This document shows, one piece after another, positions 8,420-14,046 of a stretch of 30,528 nucleotides of DNA. Source of the stretch: Deinococcus sp. (GTDB lineage: Bacteria > Deinococcota > Deinococci > Deinococcales > Deinococcaceae); contig NZ_JANYGJ010000137.1 of assembly GCF_025362455.1 (NCBI RefSeq), forward strand, positions 1-30,528, in the 5' to 3' direction. The notes beneath the pieces are model-generated. The model had not been told where the DNA came from and searched no databases. It saw nothing but the letters and a program-made list of their open reading frames with translations. The position numbers and the translations under genes are program-made. How positions within the stretch are numbered: position 1 is the stretch's first letter; every line of letters starts with the position of its first letter.

Positions 8420-9234
8420 GCACCGTCTCCGACACCCTGCCGCTGGCGCAGAAACCACTGTCGCTGGCGCTGAGACTCGATCCGGGGGCCAGCACGCCGA
8501 TGTATGTGCAGGTGGCCCAGGAGCTGCGGCGCTGGCTGCATTCCGGTGGGGCGCCCGTCGGCACGGCACTTCCCAGTGAGCGCGACCTGGCCGCGCAGCT
8601 CGGCGTCTCGCGGGTCACGCTGCGGCAAGCGCTCTCGCTGCTGACCGAGCAGCGTCTGCTGGAGCGGCGGCGCGGCAGCGGCACGTTCATTCTGCCCAGC
8701 CCGGAGCAAGCGACCCAATCTCACCGCATTGAGCACCCGCTGGGCACGCTGACCAGTTTCAGCGACGATATGCACGCCCGTGGCCTGAAACCCGGCGCCC
8801 GCATTCTGGATTTCGCGCTGAAGTTGGCCACGCCCCAGGAAGCCATGCTGCTGAACCTGGGCGCCAGCAGCCAGGTCTACCGGATTCGTCGCCTGCGCAC
8901 CGCCGACGGCTCGCCGCTGGCCGTCGAGTCGAGCGTGCTGCCCTTCGAGCGGGTGGGCGAGCTCTCCAGCGAGGGCCTGACCGACCAGAGCCTGTACGCG
9001 CTGCTGGCCGCTCGCCAGTTGTCGCCCGTGCGGGCGCTGCGCCACCTGCGGGCCGTCAACGCCGACGCCGAGTACGCCGCGCTGCTGGACACCGAGATTG
9101 GCGCCGCGCTGCTGATGACCGAACGGGTGTCGTGGAATGCGGCGGGCACGCCGATTGAAATGGCCTTCGCCCACTACCGGGGTGACCGTTACGACTTCCT
9201 GATGGAGCTGCACCAGAACCCGGACGATCAGTGA
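8416..9234 (+). CDS. GntR-family transcriptional regulator (HutC/UTRA subfamily)
   Basis: A 272-residue one-component regulator. Residues about 27-95 form a winged helix-turn-helix (PMYVQVAQELRRWL, LPSERDLAAQLGVSRVTLRQ, LLERRRGSGTFI). Residues about 110-262 match the UTRA ligand domain used by HutC, FarR and NagR/YvoA proteins. Its place as the last gene of the recycling operon, overlapping murQ by four bases, suggests that it controls this operon in response to an amino-sugar phosphate (inference). The start is TTG at 8416; the next in-frame ATG would already cut into the DNA-binding domain. It converges with the minus-strand hydrolase at 9284, and no clear terminator was seen between them. 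Confidence 0.88.
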   Translation: MSTVSDTLPLAQKPLSLALRLDPGASTPMYVQVAQELRRWLHSGGAPVGTALPSERDLAAQLGVSRVTLRQALSLLTEQRLLERRRGSGTFILPSPEQATQSHRIEHPLGTLTSFSDDMHARGLKPGARILDFALKLATPQEAMLLNLGASSQVYRIRRLRTADGSPLAVESSVLPFERVGELSSEGLTDQSLYALLAARQLSPVRALRHLRAVNADAEYAALLDTEIGAALLMTERVSWNAAGTPIEMAFAHYRGDRYDFLMELHQNPDDQ

Positions 9235-9236
9235 GC

Positions 9237-9277
9237 CAGCCTCAGCAATTCAGCCCCGGTAATTCAGCCTCAATCGG
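9237..9277. repeat. 14-bp tandem duplication in the gntR / hydrolase gap
   Basis: Units CAGCCTCAGCAATT (9237-9250) and CAGCCCCGGTAATT (9251-9264), then a partial third copy to 9277. It begins two bases after the gntR stop. The unit is not a multiple of three, and the segment is non-coding. Confidence 0.75.
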
Positions 9278-9283
9278 CCCGCC

Positions 9284-10378
9284 TCAGTTCTCCAGCCACT
9301 GGCGCACCGCCGCCTTCAGGAACGCCAGCTCGTCCGGCAGGCCCGCCGGACTGCCTGCCCGGTGGCCCCAGACGCCGGGAATGGGCCGCAGCTCGCCGGA
9401 GCGTAGATACGGCAGCTCGGCGGCGTTGTCGGCGACCCGGAAATACAGGTCGGTTTCGCCCGGCAGCAGCAGCACCCGCGCCTGGATGGCCGCCAGCGCA
9501 CGCGGCAGGTCGCCGCCGTAGAGGTCCCCCGCGCTGAGGTCACCACTTTGCCAGGTCAGCGCCTGGGCGTAGAGGTCGGCGGCCCTGAGATCGGCGAACC
9601 CGGCTTCCCAGTCGGTCTTGAGGTAGGTGTCCAGGTCGGGGGCGCCCAGCACCGTTTTGAACAGCTCGGCACGGTAGAAGTCCTGGCTGAGTCCCCAGCC
9701 CGCGTAGATGTGACCGAAAGCCCTGAGCGCCAGCAACGGCTCGGCGCTGAACTGGCCGTTGCCCAGGTATTCCGGCGCGGCTTCCAGGGTGCGCAGCAGA
9801 CCCGACAGAAAGACTTGGTTGTGCAGGGCGGTGCGGGCGCTGCCGCAGACGATGATGGCCCGCTGGACCCGCTCCGGAAACAGGGCGGCCCAGTGGTAGG
9901 CCTGCATGGCGCCCATCGAAAAGCCGTAGGCGGCGGCCACACTCTGGATGCCCCAGACCTCTTGCAGCAGCCGGGCCTGCGCCAGCACGTTGTCGCGCAC
10001 CGTGACGAGCCCCGGATACCCCGGCGTGTTGGCCGCCCCCGACGACAGCCCGTTCGAGAACATGTCGGGAATGACGATAAACCACCGCTGCGGGTCCAGA
10101 ATGCCGTCCGGACCGATCAGCCAGCTCTGGGCGTCGTGGGTGGCGGTGTAACTGGTCGGGTAGACGATGACGTTGCTTTTATCGGCGTTGAGCGTCCCGT
10201 GCGTCTGCCAGGCCAGCCGGGCACCGTGGATGGTGCCGCCCCGCTCGGCAGTGAGGTCGCCCAGCTCGAAGACGCCCTCCTTAACAGGCCAGGTAGTCAA
10301 GACTGAGCCTTTGGGCACAGACCCCTTGGGCACTGAGCTTTTGGGCACTGAGCTTCTGGGCACTGAGCTTTTGGGCAC
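9284..10378 (-). CDS. Alpha/beta hydrolase related to homoserine O-acetyltransferase (MetX-like)
   Basis: A 364-residue alpha/beta-hydrolase-fold protein. The nucleophile elbow GFSMGA puts the catalytic serine at 154; the acid is probably D310 (LLLPGETDLYF) and the histidine H339 (GVWGHRAGSP). The N-terminal half (HGARLAWQTHGTL, VIVYPTSYTATH, FIVIPDMFSNGLSSGAANTP) resembles the MetX/O-acyltransferase branch, but it departs enough from true MetX that acyltransferase activity is unproven. The first 26 residues come from a 15-base tandem repeat (PKSSV units), and each unit contains an in-phase GTG, so the start could be at 10378, 10363, 10348, 10333 or 10318, or TTG at 10300. No good Shine-Dalgarno is visible before any of them. 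The nitroreductase gene lies 105 bases upstream on the same strand. Confidence 0.75.
   Translation of the reverse strand: MPKSSVPRSSVPKSSVPKGSVPKGSVLTTWPVKEGVFELGDLTAERGGTIHGARLAWQTHGTLNADKSNVIVYPTSYTATHDAQSWLIGPDGILDPQRWFIVIPDMFSNGLSSGAANTPGYPGLVTVRDNVLAQARLLQEVWGIQSVAAAYGFSMGAMQAYHWAALFPERVQRAIIVCGSARTALHNQVFLSGLLRTLEAAPEYLGNGQFSAEPLLALRAFGHIYAGWGLSQDFYRAELFKTVLGAPDLDTYLKTDWEAGFADLRAADLYAQALTWQSGDLSAGDLYGGDLPRALAAIQARVLLLPGETDLYFRVADNAAELPYLRSGELRPIPGVWGHRAGSPAGLPDELAFLKAAVRQWLEN
10304..10378 (-). repeat. 15-bp tandem repeat, five units, at the start of the MetX-like gene
   Basis: Five units on the coding strand of the form GTGCCCAAAAGCTCA, at 10378-10364, 10363-10349, 10348-10334, 10333-10319 and 10318-10304. 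Each unit begins with GTG and encodes (V/M)PKSS-like pentapeptides. The repeat therefore multiplies potential start codons. Confidence 0.95.
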
Positions 10379-10483
10379 AGTCGCCCTGTTAGAAAGTGCG
10401 TCATGTGTCCACCATACGCCGTGTCTGGAGTTGCAGATTGGGCGCTGACCTTCATCTCAGCGGACCTCAAGACCAGATGCAGG

Positions 10484-11167
10484 TCAGTAGAACTTGACGA
10501 GGCGCTCGGTGGCGTGGCGGTGCTGGGGGAAGCCCGGCTCGTCGCGTTTGCCGATCGGCAGCAGCCCGGCGAACTGGACGTGCTCCGGCAGGCCCAACAG
10601 GTCGCGCACCTTCTGGGGATCAAAACCCAGCATCGGCGAGGTGTCGTAGCCCTTGCCACGCGCCGCCAGCATCAGAAAGGCGAAGGCGATGTTGGCCTGG
10701 GCCAGTCCCCACTGGCCGCGCACGGCCACCGGCTGACCGCCGAACACCCTGTCGAAGGTCTGGCGCTGGGTGGCGCGGCCCTCATCGCCCATACCGGGGT
10801 GAGCGGTCTCCTCGGCGGTGGCCAGGACGTCTTCCATGTCGCTGTAGACCACGATCACGGCGGGCGCACTGCCGACCTGGGGCTGGCCGTAGGCGGCCTC
10901 CTGAAGCCTGGCCTTGATCTCCGGGTTCTGGACCACGGCGAAGCGCCAGGTCTGGGCGTTCCAGGCGCTGGGGGCGCGGCTGGCCAGTTCCAGAATCTCG
11001 CGCAGGTCATTCTGGTCAATCGGCTCCTGCACGAACTTGCGAATAGTGACGCGGGTGTTGATGGCCTCGCTGGTGCTGAGGTCGGTGGCGCTGCGAGCAG
11101 AGACAGTGGCATTGGTTGAACCAGTGACGGTCGAACCAGTGGCGGTTGAAACAGTGGCGTTGGTCAT
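10484..11167 (-). CDS. Nitroreductase family protein
   Basis: A 227-residue FMN-dependent oxidoreductase of the nitroreductase fold. After a low-complexity N-terminus, the core begins at about residue 33 (STSEAINTRVTIRKF), the usual FMN-phosphate contact, followed by LASRAPSAWNAQTWRFAVV, QANIAFAFLMLAARGKGYDTSPMLGFD and a short C-terminal tail VQFAGLLPIGKRDEP. It probably reduces quinones or nitro compounds using NAD(P)H; the substrate is unknown. The first ~25 residues are a Thr/Ser/Val/Ala-rich extension made by 15-base tandem repeats, not part of the fold. The ATG at 11167 is supported by a well-formed promoter whose predicted transcript begins at the start codon. Confidence 0.88.
   Translation of the reverse strand: MTNATVSTATGSTVTGSTNATVSARSATDLSTSEAINTRVTIRKFVQEPIDQNDLREILELASRAPSAWNAQTWRFAVVQNPEIKARLQEAAYGQPQVGSAPAVIVVYSDMEDVLATAEETAHPGMGDEGRATQRQTFDRVFGGQPVAVRGQWGLAQANIAFAFLMLAARGKGYDTSPMLGFDPQKVRDLLGLPEHVQFAGLLPIGKRDEPGFPQHRHATERLVKFY
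11103..11165 (-). repeat. 15-bp tandem repeats at the nitroreductase N-terminus
   Basis: On the plus strand the units are CCAGTGACGGTCGAA (11121-11135), CCAGTGGCGGTTGAA (11136-11150) and ACAGTGGCGTTGGTC (11151-11165), with a related 18-base unit at 11103-11120. All keep frame and encode TVTGS/TATGS-like peptides directly after the start. Confidence 0.85.
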
Positions 11168-11174
11168 ATGCGGT

Positions 11175-11203
11175 AGTTTATGTCAACCGATTTAGAAAGT
11201 CAA
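11175..11203 (-). promoter_or_regulatory. Sigma-70-type promoter for a leaderless nitroreductase mRNA
   Basis: On the minus strand, -35 TTGACT (11203-11198), a 17-base spacer and -10 TAAACT (11180-11175), with seven bases to the ATG at 11167. Transcription would start at or next to the A of ATG, so the mRNA should be leaderless. The rest of the gap (to 11422) shows only an imperfect palindrome around 11250-11266. Confidence 0.75.
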
Positions 11204-11422
11204 TCAGTATGAGAAAGCTAGATCGAGTAAAGGTCGGGCAAAGACTGCCGGTCAGTTGACTGAACCTTTCGGAGTCATGAGGACCGTCTCAACAGCGGCG
11301 CAATGGCCCCCAGACGATCCAGACATTAGCGTGAGCAGGATGAGACCGCCGTGTGATTTCCCTGTATCTGAACGCGACCTGAACCGTGACGGCACCGACC
11401 ATTTGGTATCTAGCCGGGCCAG

Positions 11423-11890
11423 GTGCGGCGGCGAATGACCACCTGGCGTGCTCCACGGCTGGGCCGCGCCGCCGCCCCGGCCTTCCCGGTCTCGGCAGTC
11501 GACAGCCTCAGCGCCCTGCTGCTGGGCGCCCTGGCCACCGCGCTGCAACTGGAACCGGGCTGGCCGAGTTTCACACTGGTGTGGGTGATCGCCGCCCTGG
11601 CGCTGCGCAGCCGCCTGAGCCGAATGGCACCCAGCCTGCTGAGCGGCGTTCGGCGGGAGTGGCAGCCTACAGGCGACGCGCCGTCGATCCGGGCCGTGCA
11701 GTACAGCGGCGCCGGAGCCTCGTACCTGATGGTGCTCAACAGCTCCTCGCAGCCGCAGCCGCTTCGCCTGGCCCTGCCCGGCACCAAGCGGCTGCGGCCC
11801 CTGTTCAGTGCCAGCGACCTGCGCCTGAACGCCGGGCAACTGAGCGGCACGCTGGGCGCCCTGGGCGTGCAGGTGTTTGCCGTGCAGTGA
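11423..11890 (+). pseudogene. Glycoside-hydrolase-like C-terminal remnant
   Basis: An open frame of 155 codons with the same CTG/GCC-rich codon use as the neighbours. Residues about 80-155 read like the all-beta C-terminal domain that closes many bacterial glycosidases (RAVQYSGAGASYLMVLNSSS, PLRLALPGTKRLRPLF, LGVQVFAVQ), and residues about 60-78 (RSRLSRMAPSLLSG) like the helix before it. The N-terminal half does not continue into a recognisable catalytic domain, and a related coding signal seems to lie in another frame just upstream (around 11386-11460), which suggests a truncated, frameshifted gene. The catalytic part is missing. An intact small protein of unknown function is the alternative. 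Confidence 0.4.
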
Positions 11891-11957
11891 GGCAGATGTC
11901 GTCCTGGCGCGGTCAGCACGCCCTCACCCTCCCGCTCGGCAGACCGCGCCACTGCGC

Positions 11958-11963
11958 TAGACT
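11958..11963 (+). promoter_or_regulatory. -10 box of a leaderless nadM transcript
   Basis: TAGACT ends six bases before the nadM ATG at 11970. It fits the TANNNT box typical of leaderless Deinococcus genes. No good -35 was found. Confidence 0.5.
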
Positions 11964-11969
11964 CCCCGG

Positions 11970-12920
11970 ATGCCGCGCCCCGCCGTGCTGATCGGACGTT
12001 TTCAACCGCCGCACCGGGCGCACCTGGCGCTGATGCAGCAGGCGCTAGAACTTGCGGGCGAACTGGTCATCGTGCTGGGCAGCGCCCACAGCGCCCGGAC
12101 CACTCGCAATCCACTGCTGGACGCCGAACGCCGGGCCTTGATCGCCGAGATGCTGCGCTCCGAGAATATCGACCCTGACCGAATTCGCTTTGAATCCGTG
12201 CCGGACGTGCTCTACAACCTGCCGCTGTGGGTGGACCTGGTGCAGCGAGCGGTGAACGCCGAACAGGCGCTTCTGGCCGGATTCGACAAGGACGCCAGCA
12301 GCTTTTATCTGAAGCTCTTTCCCGGCTGGCAGACGCTGGAGCTGCAAGTCACCCTCGACACCAACGCGACGGCCATCCGCAAGGCGATGTTCCGCCGCGA
12401 CTGGGCACAGGTCGGGCAAGGCGTGACCCCGGCGGTGCTGGCCGGACTGCTGGCGTTTGCGCGAACGGACGCCTTCAATGAGCTGCTGGCGGACCAATAT
12501 GCTACTCAGCACCTCGCCCACCTGTACCCAGCAAACACGGGGCCGATTCGCTCGGCGGCGGCGCTGCTCGTGTTCGGCGACCAGATGCTGCTGTACCCGC
12601 GCTGGGAGCGCCCCGGTCTGGGCCTGTGGAGCCTGCCGGAAGCCGCTTCGGTGGAGCGAGCCCTTCAACTCGTGCCAGGCGCTGATCCAGGCGACCTCCA
12701 ACCCCTGCGCTCCCGGTTGCTGGACGCCCCGCAGCGCGTGCCCGGCCTGGACTGGCAGACGCGGGCGACCCTGTTCAGGCTGGCGTCCCGTTTACCTGTC
12801 CGGCCCGGCGCCCACTGGCTGCCGCTGGAGCTGGCACAAACCCACCCGGAGACCTTCTTCGCCGACCACGCCCAGGGCGTCCGGGCGCTGCTGGAGAACT
12901 GGCCGGGCAATGAGATTTAA
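11970..12920 (+). CDS. nadM: NMN adenylyltransferase (NadM-type) with a degenerate Nudix domain
   Basis: Makes NAD from NMN and ATP. The 316-residue protein starts with a nucleotidyltransferase domain (residues about 1-170): GRFQPPHRAHL at 8-18 contains the HxGH-type site as HRAH, and NATAIRKAMFRRD supplies the second nucleotide-binding motif. Residues about 185-316 align in outline with the Nudix domain of bifunctional NadM-Nudix proteins (AAALLVFGDQMLLYPR, GLGLWSLPE, ETFFADHAQGVRALL), but the Nudix box (GX5EX7REUXEEXGU) is absent: after LWSLPE the sequence continues ASVERALQLVPGADPG, with no REXXEE. ADP-ribose pyrophosphatase activity is therefore unlikely. Two other NAD genes, nadE and pncB, lie 4-7 kb downstream. 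Confidence 0.85.
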   Translation: MPRPAVLIGRFQPPHRAHLALMQQALELAGELVIVLGSAHSARTTRNPLLDAERRALIAEMLRSENIDPDRIRFESVPDVLYNLPLWVDLVQRAVNAEQALLAGFDKDASSFYLKLFPGWQTLELQVTLDTNATAIRKAMFRRDWAQVGQGVTPAVLAGLLAFARTDAFNELLADQYATQHLAHLYPANTGPIRSAAALLVFGDQMLLYPRWERPGLGLWSLPEAASVERALQLVPGADPGDLQPLRSRLLDAPQRVPGLDWQTRATLFRLASRLPVRPGAHWLPLELAQTHPETFFADHAQGVRALLENWPGNEI

Positions 12921-12983
12921 CGAGCGCAAACAACCGTTCAGCACGGCGTTCTGGGCATTCCATCACCCTCGCCCCCTGCGGAA

Positions 12984-13112
12984 CTAGAGCAGTACTCCGA
13001 ATTACGCCACGGGGAAAACAGCCTCCCCGCGCCTCCATTCTGCGCCTTGCTCAGTCAAAACCACTCGCTCCGCTCGGTCATAAAAAGGGTCTTTTTATGA
13101 CATCTGCTCTAG
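12984..13112. mobile_element. MITE-like / small noncoding repeat element with CTAG ends
   Basis: A 129-base segment bounded by a perfect 9-base inverted repeat, CTAGAGCAG (12984-12992) and CTGCTCTAG (13104-13112). The outer CTAG could be a target duplication of the IS5-family type, leaving AGCAG/CTGCT tips. Inside are CGGGG...CCCCG (about 13010-13030) and a strong AT-rich hairpin (13077-13101). There is no open frame. It resembles the short noncoding repeats described from Deinococcus genomes; this class call is inference. Confidence 0.55.
13077..13101. repeat. Perfect 10-bp hairpin inside the MITE-like element
   Basis: GTCATAAAAA (13077-13086), loop GGGTC, TTTTTATGAC (13092-13101). On the plus strand it could act as a terminator for nadM, since the 3' half begins with five T's, but the T-run lies in the stem. 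Confidence 0.75.
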
Positions 13113-13182
13113 TGCAGCTCGCGCAGAGAGTCGCAGACAGGCTTGCACAACGCCGCGCTCAGGATGCCAACACGAGCAGGTT

Positions 13183-13308
13183 GTCATGCTGAGCTTGCCG
13201 AAGGCATCTCCCGGCGTCCCAGCGCACGTAGCGAGCGTGACAGGGCCTTCTTTGGCTGACGGGCAAGGTCCCCGGCCACGTCAGAGCCTTCACTGCGTTC
13301 AGGGTGAC
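13183..13308. repeat. Dispersed repeat of the GTCATGCTGAGC type with inverted ends
   Basis: The left end GTCATGCTGAGCTTGCCGAA and the complement of the right end (starting GTCACCCTGAACGC) are imperfect inverted copies that both run into GAAGGC. This matches a GTCA-CTGAGC-GAAGC dispersed repeat seen in many bacterial genomes. The gene-free region 12921-13343 holds this repeat, the MITE-like element and a flanking inverted pair of GCGTTCTGGGC (12946-12956 and 13328-13338); nothing else coding was seen in it. Confidence 0.5.
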
Positions 13309-13343
13309 CACTCATTCGCTGCACAACGCCCAGAACGCGGTAC

Positions 13344-13817
13344 TCAGGTCGCCAGCAGCGGCAGCACCGTGGTGGATTTGACGCGCTTGAGCGACATCAT
13401 CGACTCGATGGTCGCCACGCTCGGAATCTGCGTCAGCCGCCCCAGCATCAGCTCGCGGTAGTGCTCCAGGTCGCGCACCGCCAGCTTGAGGATGTAATCG
13501 GTCTGGCCCAGCACCAGGTGGCATTCGAGCACTTCGGGAATATCCAGAATTTCCTGCTCGAACTCGGTGACGCTGGCATTCAACTGGTTTTTCAACTTGA
13601 TCGACACGTACACCGTCGCCCCGATGCCCGCCAGGTCGGGGTCGAGCAGCATCACGTACCCGGCGATCAGGCCGCTGTCTTCCAGCCGTTTGACGCGCCG
13701 CAGACAGGTCGAGGGCGTCAGACCGAGTTCGTCGGCCAGCTCGGTGTTCGGCAGGTTGCCGCCGCGTTGCAGCGCCTGCAAGATGGCCCGGTCCGTGGCG
13801 TCGAGGGAAAGTGGCAT
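13344..13817 (-). CDS. Lrp/AsnC-family transcriptional regulator
   Basis: A 157-residue feast/famine regulator. Residues about 4-60 form the DNA-binding domain (LDATDRAILQALQRGG, NTELADELGLTPSTCLRRVKRLEDSGLI), and the rest is the RAM ligand-binding domain (VYVSIKLKNQ, FEQEILDIPEVLECHLVLGQTDYILKLAVRD). The ATG at 13817 starts exactly at the conserved N-terminus; an earlier in-frame start would add a Cys/Ser-rich stretch unlike the family. It is divergent from aceE, so it probably controls pyruvate dehydrogenase and itself. TTGCAA (13857-13852, minus strand), a 17-base spacer and CATCAT (13834-13829) form a weak promoter candidate. The ligand cannot be deduced. Confidence 0.9.
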   Translation of the reverse strand: MPLSLDATDRAILQALQRGGNLPNTELADELGLTPSTCLRRVKRLEDSGLIAGYVMLLDPDLAGIGATVYVSIKLKNQLNASVTEFEQEILDIPEVLECHLVLGQTDYILKLAVRDLEHYRELMLGRLTQIPSVATIESMMSLKRVKSTTVLPLLAT

Positions 13818-13821
13818 ACTG

Positions 13822-13886
13822 TTGCATGATGATGAACGATCTGCACTTTCATTGCAATTCTGGGCGATAAACCGGCATTGTTGCAA
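13822..13886. promoter_or_regulatory. Candidate Lrp operator: phased TTGCA(A/T) sites
   Basis: TTGCAT at 13822-13827, TTGCAA at 13852-13857 and TTGCAA at 13881-13886 are spaced 30 and 29 bases apart, close to three helical turns, and lie between the divergent lrp and aceE transcription units. An extra CTGCA is at 13841. Multiple phased sites are typical for Lrp-family octamers, so these are good candidate operators. Confidence 0.45.
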
Positions 13887-13908
13887 TCGGAAATCAGCTC
13901 CACTCTGC

Positions 13909-13914
13909 TACGTT
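13909..13914 (+). promoter_or_regulatory. -10 box for a leaderless small ORF ahead of aceE
   Basis: TACGTT followed by six bases and the ATG at 13921, the geometry of a leaderless promoter. There is no clear -35 at 17-18 bases; the TTGCAA site at 13881-13886 lies just upstream. Confidence 0.5.
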
Positions 13915-13920
13915 GTGCGT

Positions 13921-14046
13921 ATGCGACTCGAACGGAAGGCAGGCGTGTCCAGGCAGACGAAAACGGTGTGTGGCACGGACTTAACCGGCGCGGCGGCTTT
14001 TATTGGCACGGCGGACTTTACCGGCGCAGCCTTGCAGCGCTCATGA
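13921..14046 (+). CDS. Putative 41-residue leader ORF overlapping the aceE start
   Basis: An ATG-started frame of 41 codons whose TGA stop (14044-14046) overlaps the aceE ATG (14043-14045) as ATGA. It lies right after a TANNNT box, so it could be translated from a leaderless transcript and hand ribosomes to aceE, which has no Shine-Dalgarno of its own. The peptide begins MRLERKAGVSRQTK and continues with three hexapeptide repeats (DLTGAA, AFIGTA, DFTGAA) encoded by 18-base units. It has no known function; it may instead be untranslated 5' sequence. Confidence 0.4.
   Translation: MRLERKAGVSRQTKTVCGTDLTGAAAFIGTADFTGAALQRS
13978..14031 (+). repeat. 18-bp tandem repeat, three units, in the aceE leader
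   Basis: Units GACTTAACCGGCGCGGCG (13978-13995), GCTTTTATTGGCACGGCG (13996-14013) and GACTTTACCGGCGCAGCC (14014-14031). The unit length keeps the frame of the small ORF. Confidence 0.8.

Noticed and set aside
13077..13101. Simple intrinsic terminator of nadM
   Set aside because: The T-run is part of the stem, and the hairpin belongs to the MITE-like element about 150 bases after the gene; terminator use is possible but not supported.
13978..14031. Pentapeptide-repeat protein ahead of aceE
   Set aside because: The repeat unit is six residues with only three copies, and the ORF is 41 codons; it fits the local duplication pattern better.
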